From: Branchiostoma lanceolatum
Lineage: Eukaryota; Chordata; Leptocardii; Amphioxiformes; Branchiostomatidae
Direction: 5' to 3'
Length of the DNA stretch: 64,000 nucleotides
NCBI RefSeq assembly: GCF_035083965.1
Contig: NC_089724.1
Coordinates: 26,980,974 to 27,044,973 of the forward strand
Each line of letters begins with the position of its first letter. Positions within the stretch are counted from its first letter, which is position 1. Made by a program: the position numbers and the translations under genes. Under the pieces are notes generated by a model. That model saw nothing but the letters and a program-made list of their open reading frames with translations. It was not told the origin of the DNA and searched no databases. Shown one piece after another: positions 10,973 to 21,700 of the stretch.

Positions 10973-13900
10973 ATGGCGCGGCGTAGCATGAGGTTGGTGG
11001 AGTACGGGAAGCCCTTCCAGCTGACGAAGGAAGAGGTGCCCACTGCACCCAAGGGCGGGGCTGTCGTCAAGGTACGTTAGTGTCTTAAGAAACAGAACCT
11101 CAGACAAGGTATGACTTGTGTTTACAGTGCAAGTCAAGAAAGGTCAATCTGTAAACAGTCAAGCTATTGGCATGGACTAACACTGAATGTCATCAGTTTA
11201 TAATATGTGTGCGTGTGTGTGTGTGCGTGCGTGCGTATGTGTGTGTGTGTGAATGTATGTGTGTGTGTGTAAGTGTGTATGTGTGTGTGTGTGTGTGTGT
11301 GCGGTGTGTATGTTGTGTGTGTGTGGGGGGGGGGGGGTATGTGTCTTTCTGTGTGTGTGTGTGCGTTTATGTGCGTGCATGCGTTCGAGCGCATGCGTGC
11401 ATGTGTGCGTGCGTGTTTGAAGCCACATCAACATCATGACCTGCTATGTCACTTCAGACGGAATATGCCGGGGTGTGCCATTCCGACCTCCACGGCGCGG
11501 ACGGAGACTTCGGTCCATTCACCCCTCTCCAGGTCATTCTCGGTAGGTGTCAGGTCAATTCCTAAAAGACCTAACTCGGATTTCACACAAAAAGTTAGCA
11601 ATGAAATAAATCAATAAATGCCTTGCAACGTCGTGTAAACAAATTCAGTCTGCTGACTAATCTTTCACCCTCCGCAGGACATGAGATAGCAGGCACTGTT
11701 CACGATATCGACCCCAGTGCAGACTTGAAGGTACTGTAAATATATACATTTAAGTTGGCGTGGTTTTTATTTCGGGCTGAGGCGAAGATTGAGTGTTCGC
11801 GGTGGTTTTAAGTTTGCCGCAGCGCTAAAGTCACATTCTGCTACAGTATTGGACAAAAATAAAACCATTCTGCTACAGTATTGGACAAAAATAAAACCAC
11901 CGCGAACATTTCCGCATTTACAGTAACACTACCAGGAACATGAATATGATCTTTATCTAGTGCGGATACAAATGTACAGTACTTAAAACGAGTTCCACTC
12001 TACTATAATTATAGGAAAATACAAATTTTTGAACATATCAATCCTAGGTTGGTAACTCTCATAAAGCCTCATAAAAATGAAAATATCTGAAAGAGAAAAT
12101 TTGAGGGAAATGTGAATCATGGAATGGTGATACTAAACAGCCACCCTGAACACTAAATGCCGCCATCTTGGAATCTTTATACGTGTCCTTGGCCTATTTG
12201 TTGACTGTCCCTTCAATTGTGGCTCAGTTTGAGACAATCAACGCCCCTTTTCTGCCAATCAAAAGATCATTCCGCTCTACTTTTCAGACACTTGCGCAAT
12301 CATCCTCATGATTTCCCGATTCACATATGAAAAAAAATATCATAATAGCTTTTTCCCATATTTCCAGTATAGTCACATTATATCAAATTTTTCGGTTCTA
12401 ATAACAAATTCATATGATGGTAACGCTTATTCGCCTGGTTATGTAAGCAGCTGCAAACTTCATGCTACGACAGATATCTTTCCACTTTTGTTGTCCATCT
12501 ACAAGTATGTACAAAAAGCTGACTCTGATATTCTCCAAGCAGAGGTTTCGGTCAAGAGGGATAGGTGTGTCCGGGATTTTTAACGTTTCTCTCCCTTCAT
12601 GAAACGTTAAAAATCCCGGACACTCCTACTCCACTCGACCAAAACCTCTGCTTGGAGAAAAGACTCTGACTCATATTTCTGGAATAGGTAGGAGACCGGG
12701 TGTCGGTGTACTGGACCGGTGGGTGTGGGCAGTGTAAGAGATGCGAGGTGGGACAACCTCCTGCGTGTCTCAAAGGCGTCAAACACTGGCCTGGCATCAC
12801 TGAAGATGGCGGGTAAGGGACAATACTCTGGGGACAATACAACCTCTCTCTATGGGGTCCTACGCTATGTACATCAGTGAGACTGAGAACATAAGATAAG
12901 GTTAAGATATTTTCACAACAAGATGGAACCTGTGTCTCACGACTTTGACTTGTTATCTCCATGAAAAATGGAGATATAGTTTTGGGTGTGTGTGTGTCTG
13001 TCTGTGCGTCTGTTTGTTTGTGTTTCCGGACCACTGTAGTCAGCATAACTCAAGAACCTCTTGATGGATTACGATGATATTTGGTATGTGGGCAGGTGTT
13101 GTGAAGCCGAAATTCAAGGTCAACTTTTGGCCCCCTGGTATGTGACCTTGGTACTGCAGCAGAAATTCCATTTTTGTATCTCTTGACCTGGACGTGCTAT
13201 GGTCTTGATTTTTTGGTGGCAGATAGCTTGTTTTATTGTGTACGTCGTTTCTCTTATAATTTACATCAATATCATAATAATTCATCCCCTTGAGTAGCAT
13301 CTTTTAGCCCCCGGAACATTTTATCTACCATTCCTGCCATTTACTTCAATCAACGTGGTTAGAAATAACCTCCTTGCTTCAATCATGTTTTTCTCTAGAT
13401 TCTCGGATTACGTCATCGTCCCTGACGTCAGACTGTTGGTGAGGGTCCCTGACACGGTTGCCATGGACACGGCGTGCCTGCTCCCCTGCTCTGCGCTCAC
13501 CGCCTACAACGCTGTGTGCATAGTAGCGCCGACGGTGGAAGACTTCGCTAAATATAGCGGTGAAACTTCATATTCTCTTAAACACATTTTAGAGTAAAGA
13601 AATGTTTCTTATACTCCAAACTTTGAATTTCTATTTTCATAACTCATAAGGTTCAGATATTAATGAATTCATGGAATTCATGGAAATCATGGAATGAACT
13701 GAATGAACGGAAAGAACGGAATGAATGGAATGAATGAAAAAAAATGAATGAACTTAACTGCTCGACAATCACTCAAGATTTCAAACGGAGTGTGAATCGC
13801 CTTACTATGAATGATTGTTTCGCCCGTGTTGCAGAGGATTGTGCAGTACTGCTGGTGGGCGCTGGAGGGCTCGGCCTGTGGGGTATCCAGTTCGCCAAAC

Positions 13901-15938
13901 AGCTTCTTCCTGCCGGCGTTCGTGTCATCTGCGCTGACATAAACGTAAGTAGATATAGTCTATTGTACTGTGTAATGTGTGAATCTGTATGCGTTCGGGG
14001 CGTTTTATTTTCGCGGAAACGTTAATAATCTTAAAAAGAAAATATCCAGAATTCAAAATTTTTAACAAACCAATATGCAGCCTTAATCATCATCCTCGCC
14101 GCTTTGCATCTTTGCATGTGATTGAACGATCTCTACCTTGTAGAGCGAGAAGCTAGCAGCAGCCAAAGAAGCCGGATGTGACGACGTTATTCTTTGGGGC
14201 AAGGATGGTGAGTGAGAATCTCTATTTCTTGGTTATGACTTGAATTAGACATACACGTGTCTTTTATGATAACACAACTGGCCGAAGAAATCTGGGGTAT
14301 ATAGAATTCTTGATTTAGTTTCAATATAGGTCGGGTACCGATTGTCAATTTTATATTAAAATGGTTTCATTTGGTGAAAAGAACACAATTCCTACCGTGG
14401 ATTTGGAATGTCTTGTTTATGCCCAGTTGATGACGACACCGCCGTGGCTGCAGCCAGGAAAGCCTGTGGGGACCTCGGTGCTGTAGCAGCCATTGACTTC
14501 GTCAACGCGCCCGTGACCTTTGAACGTTTGCAGAAGACAATGGCCGAGGTCGGTGATTCACTTTAACAACTCATCTCCGAGTAGATGTAAGGATCTGAAT
14601 CATTCTCGGTGCTTCAAAGCCTGAGTGTCATCCTAATTACTCCCAGGCTCTACCTTCACCAAGTACCTAGAATGGCACTCAGGCTAGGTGATTTACGCCT
14701 TTTTTTGCAATGTTGGTACTCTTTTCTAGTATCAATGTTACAAAAAGAAACGTAAAACACTGAGAGCAAACCGGATCCTTACATCTGCTTCGTCTGAAGT
14801 CTGAGTCTTCGTGTGAATCTTTCATTAGCTTGTGCCATACATCACTTTAGCGAGGCGTCAGTCAAGAGTATGAAGAGCATTGAAATATAGGTAGTAAATC
14901 TAGGAAGTGAATCAATATTTCAAGTTAATAATTAACCTATGAGATATCTGTATGGTGAGCATATTTCAAAAGATAAATACATGTACAGGACACGACGGTA
15001 AAAGGTATACCTACACGTCCCAGTGGAAAATATATCGGCTGTTGTTACTTCGCACCCAGGGTGGCATACACGCTATGGTGGGTTTCTTCGGAGTAGACGC
15101 CCCCGTCTCCGTTCCCCTCATGCCGTTTGTGGTGGCGCGTCACACGATTACCGGGGTGGTCATAGGATCGCTACCACAGCTGAGGGACCTCACGGCAATG
15201 GTGGCGCAAGGGAAGGTCTGTATACCTAATTCTCGTGACGTCATGGCTGCATTCTTTAGTTCGCGTGACGTCACGTCTTTCCTACATCCCACCGCTGCCA
15301 CCAGTGTTCAAGAATAGCAACGCAATTTGCTGTAATCTAATAATGATATAATGCTATGATAAGAAGCATACATACAAGTGTAATCTAGCTCAATATTCAA
15401 CACAAATATAGTCTGACCCAATAAGCCAGTTCACGGTTCCTAGTACGCATGTGCAGTGTCATAGGTGAAGGCCACCGACTTGTAAACAGTGCTCGTCTCG
15501 ACATTGTCTCGACCTGCATAAACAACGCCCCAACGGGTTTTGTTTAAGTCTCGGGGGCCTTCACATTTGACACTGCACATGCGTAGTAGCAACCGTGAAC
15601 TAGCTTATACACAACATATGGCAACTAGTCATACACGATGTAAAATGCCAAGCAAAGTCGACGACGATATTTGTACATGCAAGAATGAGAAGTTCTTTTA
15701 TAAGATGATTTCAGTACTCCTAGTTTATTATCACTACGCGCTACCTAAATCTAACCGTCACTTGTTCTCTCAGGTCAAGCCACCACCCATTACCCATCAT
15801 CCTTTGGAGGACGTGTATGACGTTTTGCAAGGTCTGAAGACTGGAAAGGTCAAAGGTCGTGCTGTAGTGAAGTTTGAGTCCGGAGACCCTACACTGTCAA
15901 AGCCACACGAGATGGGAACGGGACTGGCTTCACTATAG
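10973..15938 (+). CDS. Zinc-dependent alcohol dehydrogenase-like protein, copy 2 (MDR family)
   Basis: Ten coding exons: 10973-11071, 11458-11542, 11678-11730, 12688-12812, 13399-13559, 13835-13944, 14144-14207, 14427-14548, 15060-15215, 15774-15938. They join to 379 aa with the same intron phases as the neighbouring copies. It has GVCHSD and GHE for catalytic zinc, a C-x2-C-x2-C-x7-C structural zinc loop in exon 4, LLPC in exon 5 and GAGGLG in exon 6, so it looks catalytically complete. Differences from copies 1 and 3 include an aromatic and proline-rich loop before GHE, one residue less in exon 8, a changed exon 9 segment and a C-terminal extension of about 20 residues after the point where the others stop. 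It lies 3 kb downstream of copy 1 on the same strand, and a piggyBac-like MITE ends 183 bp before its ATG. I infer a tandem duplicate with a diverged substrate or regulation. Confidence 0.9.
11203..11425. repeat. Complex (TG)n microsatellite
   Basis: Long GTGTGT/GTGC tract with an inner G run near 11325, ending 32 bp before exon 2 of dehydrogenase copy 2. It explains several spurious Cys/Val-rich reading frames. Confidence 0.95.
11732..11925 (+). mobile_element. TACTGTAAAT-type MITE abutting a splice donor, copy 1
   Basis: Ends TACTGTAAAT and ATTTACAGTA; interior TGGTTTTTATTTCG and GTGGTTTTAAGTTTGCCG, as at 52078 and 53938. A 33-bp segment (ATTCTGCTACAGTATTGG...) is duplicated inside. It begins one base after exon 3 of dehydrogenase copy 2, so its TA forms part of the GTACTG donor. 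Confidence 0.8.
12531..12659. repeat. Hairpin upstream of exon 4 of dehydrogenase copy 2
   Basis: Arms of about 60 bp (TTCTCCAAGCAGAGGTTT left, AAACCTCTGCTTGGAGAA right) with a short loop near 12595. It ends 28 bp before the exon. Confidence 0.85.
12955..13190 (+). repeat. Dispersed repeat with GTGTGTCTGTCTG core
   Basis: Begins TCTCCATGAAAAATGGAGAT, followed by a TG/TCTG tract, AGCATAACTCAAGAACC and GATGATATTTGGTATGTG. The reverse form is at 46775-46935. Confidence 0.6.
14578..14792. mobile_element. Small MITE in intron 8 of dehydrogenase copy 2
   Basis: Inverted ends GTAGATGTAAGGATC and GGATCCTTACATCTGC bound about 215 bp, with an inner CTGAGTG/CACTCAG pair. Confidence 0.7.
15422..15607. 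mobile_element. ACGCATGTGCAGTGTCA-type MITE, copy 1
   Basis: Inverted arms TACGCATGTGCAGTGTCA and TGACACTGCACATGCGTA, extended by AGTTCACGGTT and AACCGTGAACT. The interior has GAAGGCC, AACAACGCCC and CTCGGGGGCC. Same family as 61636-62082 and 63027-63183. Confidence 0.85.
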
Positions 15939-16984
15939 ATTTAATGATCCGTCTAACAATTGTGGCAAACTATTTGGACTTCATTTCAAAATGTGTCAAG
16001 GACACTGTTACTACGATAGTTAAGTGCTACTTGGTAAACAAAATATCAAATGTCTCGCAAATACCTGAAGAAAGAAATGTCCATGTGTTTGTCTCCATGT
16101 CAATTTTGACAAGGTCATAAAAGATTCATTTGCACACACACAAAACTCTACAGGCAGTCCTGTGAGTAAAAAACAAAATGCGAATGCAAACACAAGAGAT
16201 ATAAAAACTGGAGGTTCCGCTGCAGTATCATAACAAGCCGCTAGGGGGCCTATAGCTAATATCTAATCATATCGAGTTCTCTTAAATGCCTATGTATGGC
16301 AGCCACTCGTATAATCTTTATTCGTATTCAGACATATAGTACAGATACATAGTTCAGATACATAGTTCGGATACATAGTACAGATACAAATACAGATATT
16401 AAAAATGGAGTATGGTGATCGTGTCAATTCCTACATCGGAGTGAGAAGGGGTGGCACGGTAGCCTTCGCGTGGATTTGCTTAAGGTGGATAACAGGTTGC
16501 CGAATCTGAGACCCACACACTTTGGGCACATAAATGCCTACCCACGTCCTAAATATCAAGACAATCCACTTATGCATTCTTGAGTCATGTTGTTGACATA
16601 AGAACAGCCGGACAGAGTGCGTGACAGACACACATACCGGAAAGCTGCCGAAAACATAACATATAACCTTCTTGGCGAAGGTAGATATAAAACTCTTACT
16701 CGCCGTCCTAAATCCTGCCTCCTATACTGCAAGGCGACGTCAGTTAGTTGTCAATTCGCTTTAGATCGATGTTTTGGGAGGCTATTTACAATCGCCAACC
16801 TTAACCTTTGGTCAGTGTTTATCTGGGCCACGGGGCGTGTGATTTTAAACACAGTCAGTCACCTGCAGTACCAGTCAGCCTTGAAGGGGTTCGCCTTTTT
16901 ACCGGAATACACCGGAATACACATAAAGAAGAGAGAAATCTACCGAAATACAGATTGTTTTTATGAGCAAAGATCGTAGAGTGC

Positions 16985-17240
16985 TATAGTTTGGTGTAAT
17001 CCTTGGTGTAATATAACGAGTTATTCACATGTTTTATGTCTTCTAGAAACTACGATATGATTGAAAAACTATGTGAATTTGTGTACAAATGTTTCAAGAA
17101 GAGAGAAGAGACTCTGTAGATTTATATTGAATATAGAACAATGTTCCTTTTCTTTTACTTCATGTTATCTAATGCATTTCGCCCATGTTGGGTATGAATA
17201 TGCAATAAAGTTCATTGTCATTGTCATTGTCAATGTGATA
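16985..17240 (+). mobile_element. LINE 3' end fragment (CR1/L2-like)
   Basis: It encodes a final segment ending KCFKKREETL, like the C-terminus of the LINE at 33211. A 3' UTR with CCATGTTGGGTATGAATATG, AATAAAG and an ATTGTC microsatellite tail follows. Severely 5' truncated. Confidence 0.8.
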
Positions 17241-17247
17241 TATATGT

Positions 17248-18156
17248 CACAGTAGAGATTGGAATCCAGTAGAGTCCGGAACTCTACTAGTAGAGATTGG
17301 AATTCCAATCTCTACTAGTAGAGACTGGAATTCCAATCTCTACTAGTAGAGTTCCGGATTCTACTAGTAGAGATTGGAATTCCAATCTCTACTAGTAGAG
17401 ATTGGAATTGGGATCTGGATATTGGGATTCCATCAAAATGTTTTGGAGAATAGACTGAATCATTTTACACCTAAAATTGCAGCATAGCTAAGCCTACATT
17501 CACCATTACTATTTTAGGTGAATTATTTCATATTTTAGATATCTGATAACTTTGACATCAATTTTGGAACTGGCTCGGCAGGGGTGAATTAGCTCTTATA
17601 TACGGAGTCACTAACGAACTGGAAAAACTGGTTGAGCATATTGAGTCACTAACCCATAATGGCCGTATGCAAATGTATCTGATTGACATATCAGTGGCAT
17701 TTACAAATAGCCATTGACTAAGGTTGGACCGGACGGCAATCCGCATGGTTACAATGTGTCTTGACAGAAGGTTTATTAGATATCTAAAACATACAGTATT
17801 TAACCTAAAATAGTAATGGTGAATTTCTAAGGCTAAATTTTAGGTGTGAAAAGACTCAGTCCATTTTCCAAAACATTTGATGCAATCCGAATTTCTTCTA
17901 TCAGAATTGGAGATTGTCCTGGTAGAATTCCAATCTCTACCAGTAGAATCTGGAATTCTCCTAGTAGAGATTGGAATCCCAATATTCAGATCCCAATTCC
18001 AATCTCTACTAGTAGAGATTAGAATTCCAATCTCAACTAGTAGAATCCGGAACTCTACTAGTAGAGATTGGAATTCCAGTCTCTACTAGTAGAGATTGGA
18101 ATTCCAATCTCTACTAGTAGAGTTCCGGACTCTACTGGATTCCAATCTCTACTGTG
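17248..18156. mobile_element. Foldback element built of short palindromic units
   Basis: Long inverted arms (about 17248-17550 and 17765-18156) start CACAGTAGAGATTGGAATCC. They consist of repeated AGAGATTGGAATTCCAATCT palindromes alternating with CTACTAGTAG. An 8-bp flank (ATATATGT left, ACATATGT right) differs at one position and would suit a hAT-type insertion. The central 200 bp is unique. No ORF of note. Confidence 0.8.
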
Positions 18157-18775
18157 ACATATGTATAGCAATAGGAACAAGAAATCACTAGAAAATGCTG
18201 AGGTGCGTAAGCTATAAGAGGTGCCAAATCAACCACCAGAAATATGCTCAAGAAGGTGTCCCCTAAATTTGTTTCTGTGCCTAAACAAACCTTTTAAGTT
18301 TTTTCTTTGGAGTAATAAATTACCTTGCGATGAGTTAACCCCGACGTAATTTCAAGATGGCGGACCCTCTTCAAGCGGCCCTGGGCCAAATGTACATCTA
18401 TATTTTGCCAAAATATGGCAACCTAAGATATTAACCTGTCAAAGCATACTATATATCGGTAGATTTCGGATATTTTTGTGTAGTTATCAGACCTAAACTA
18501 TTCAAAACAAACACTGTAATATATAAAGCTGGTCATATAACATCGCGACGGACAGGGACCACCATCCCCGGTCGCCATGATCGCCTAACATTTCCCAGTG
18601 ATTTCGTCTTTCCAGGGCCACATACATATTGTTTTACACCAGAATTTAGCAATCGACGATGTTTATTCATCAAAACATTCTGTATTTCGGTAGATTTCAG
18701 CCTTCCTTATGTGTATTCCGTTTTTTTCCGGTGTATTCCGGTAAAAAGGCGACCCATCTTGAAGTGTGTCCCAAC

Positions 18776-21700
18776 ATGGCGCGGCGTTGTATGAGGTTGG
18801 TGGAGTACGGGAAGCCCTTCGAGCTGACGAAGGAAGAGGTACCCACTGCACCCAAGGGCGGGGCTGTCGTCAAGGTACCGTAAGTTAGTGTCTTAAGAAA
18901 CAGAACCTGGGACAAGTTACGTCGCTTGGTGTGTTGGAAAAAATCTAAGGACGAAAACGTTCACAGGTGCAACGCTTCTTTGACGAGAAAACACCGTGCT
19001 ACTTAAAGTCTGTGTCACAAAGTCAGAAAGCAGCTCGTCCAACGAGTATTAAGAGCTCTAACATTATCGACAGCGATTCGATGGCCTGTGTCGTCTAAAC
19101 CGCTGCACGGGATCGGCCACTATTCACAGGTCACTAGGCCCCAACCAAAATGTAACAGGGTAGATTTTCAGGCCAAATAATAAGATCGATTCTTTGACGA
19201 TTTGCGACCTCCTGTCGAACTACAGATTAGGCCATAAGTCGTTGACAGCCGATCTGACGGCATCAAAAGCTTCGAGGGACAATTTTTATATGCTGCACGT
19301 TTACACATGTCGCCTCGGGCTTTCTACCATAACTTGTTAAATTGAACGTCAAAATTACTGAGCTTGTTTGTGTTTCACAGTTGAAGACATGGTCGACTGC
19401 TTCTGGACTGTCCTATGAAAAACACGGGTGGTTTTGAGAGTGGATCACTGAGTCACCCACACGAATTGTTGTTTATATCACAATCGCATCAGGGTATTTA
19501 TTAACTTAGTAATTAAGTCGAGAAAACCTATCACACTCACAAACCTGGTCAAATGCCAGTTGTTTTTCATTCAAGGCACTTGTTAGGGGAGGGGCGTGAC
19601 GAACTTTGCACTCTTACTATGTTCTGACTGTTTATACTGCACGAAGGCCACCGGGTGACATATTCTTCCGTCGGGTCAACAAAAAGGCACTGTCACACTG
19701 TTGACATCTACTCGCACGCAGGGTGAACCAAAGTTTAGATGGGATGGACGATAGAAGATGGCCGGGTGGGGGTGGAAAATCCTCCCCTTCACACCTGTGT
19801 GTATATACAAGTCTGCATGAGTTGCGTATCAACATGTTTTTGGTTTAGGTTAAGTTTGCAACCGATGAAGTGATTTCTTAGGTTCGATAACTTGGCTGCA
19901 CAACGGTGGGTCAAAGTAGAAAACACTTTCTTCCCCTCAAACTTAACTTAATCCAAAAAATGTTAAAACGCAACTCACACGCACTTGGATATACGCAGGT
20001 ATGATATGGCCCTAAGGCTGCCGGCTGTGATGTTTGGTGTGTTTTGGACTGTTTTGCTGCTTTTCTGACTTTTCTTGTCTTTTTTTATAATATCTTACCC
20101 TCTCCGATGTTGCCTCCCCAGACGGAGTATGCCGGAGTGTGTCACTCTGATGTCCACAGTCATGACGGAGACTTCCGCACGCTGGTACCGATGCAGACCG
20201 TTCTGGGTAAGCCTTTTTTTTTAAATTTTTTTAAAGATTTGTAAAAAAAAATTTGAAATTTTTGTTTGTTAGATTTTAAATTTTTTTCCAATTTTAATTT
20301 TTTTAAACTTTTAAAATCTTTTTAAAATTTTTAAAACCTTTAAAATTTTCAAAGATGTTTCAATTTTTTTAATTGCAACATAAAAAAAAACATAGTGATG
20401 TCGCACTCAAGCAAACACGCTTACTTAAGCTGCATCATTAAACACAAGAAAGAAAACACGTGACGAAGTATGAAATACTAACGGCAATAGCTTAAGTAAC
20501 AGTGAAATGAAATGTCATCTATCATTCACATCCACGTAAATTATTTCTTTCGAGACGTCGCAAAAAAGGACCCCACTTCTTTTAAATTTTTGTATCTTTT
20601 TACGTGAATCATAGAGTTATAGAGTTATATATATATAGTTGGCAAATAAATTGTTTGTTGACAGCTTAATTGAAGAATCGATTCTGAAAATTCGTTTTGA
20701 CATCATGGGCATCATCATATGTTTACAGGACATGAGATAGCCGGCACAGTGCACGACATCGGCCCAGGGGCAGACTTTAAGGTAAACGCCCTGAACTTGA
20801 GCATTTAAGTTCAATATTCTTTTGAAATTCTAGCTTTTATATGTTTTAGAAAGCCTTCCATATGATAACTGATTCAAAATTGCACGACTTATGTCTTCAA
20901 GCAGCGGAGTAACGTCCGAAATGTGGGTATTTATAAGTCTTTCATCAGACACGACATGTTTGTATTGCATATCCAGTAAACCGGCTCACGACGTAAAGCC
21001 CCCCTCTCACTGGACCCGCGGCACGCTGGTGGCGTCGCTGCAGCCGATCGAATTGCAAAAGCACTCATCGAATTTCATCGACAAAAAATAATGTTTTTAA
21101 GTTTTGGGTGTTTTGTTGTCTTTTTGGTTATACTTGTACGTTTTGAATGATATTCCCATTGTAAAGTCGAGGGTAACACAAATCCAGTTTAGGACGCAGC
21201 GACGCCGCCAGCGTGCCGCGGGTCCAGTGAGAGGGGGGCTTAAAACACCAGGTTTGCACTTTACAGTAAAAGTTGCATATCCGGACAGATCTATTTGATC
21301 CACTCACGCCGGGAATGACCCCTACTCTTTTCCATAAGTTTGGTGGCTTCTTCAATGTGCTCGATGTGTTGCTCTCCCCAAGCACGGTACCTCCATTTAA
21401 CGTCTTCTCCAAGGGAGGTCCCTAACCGAAGCTAGCTACTCATTTTCAACTGAGTCGAGTGAGGAAATAAGTGTAAAATACTATTACCTTTCACAAGGGC
21501 ACAACATCGGGGGTTGTCAGCGATTCGAACTCCGTACTTCCAGGTTTGGGGTCAGCAAACCCTAGCCAAAAGGCCACTGTGTCTAACAGTAATGTAATTA
21601 GATATACGTATGTTACATTTCAACCCCACAGCACCTGTTGGGGAGAGTACAAACAGTTCAATCAATGTTGCATCGTGTGGCGCAATCGGTAGGGTGTTTC

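Larger units (their letters stand above)
16887..18757. mobile_element. Inverted-repeat element inserted just upstream of dehydrogenase copy 3, with nested insertions
   Basis: The end repeats of about 85 bp match in inverted orientation: TCGCCTTTTTACCGGAATAC, ATCTACCGAAATACAGA and the reverse complement of both near 18668-18754. CTTGAAG flanks both sides (16880-16886 and 18758-18764) and is a likely target duplication. CCTTGAAG is also the sequence before the ATG block in copies 1 and 2. A LINE tail and a foldback element are nested inside. Confidence 0.75.

Noticed and set aside
17248-18156. CRISPR-like regular repeats
   Set aside because: Units are contiguous palindromes in inverted arms with no unique spacers, and the context is eukaryotic.
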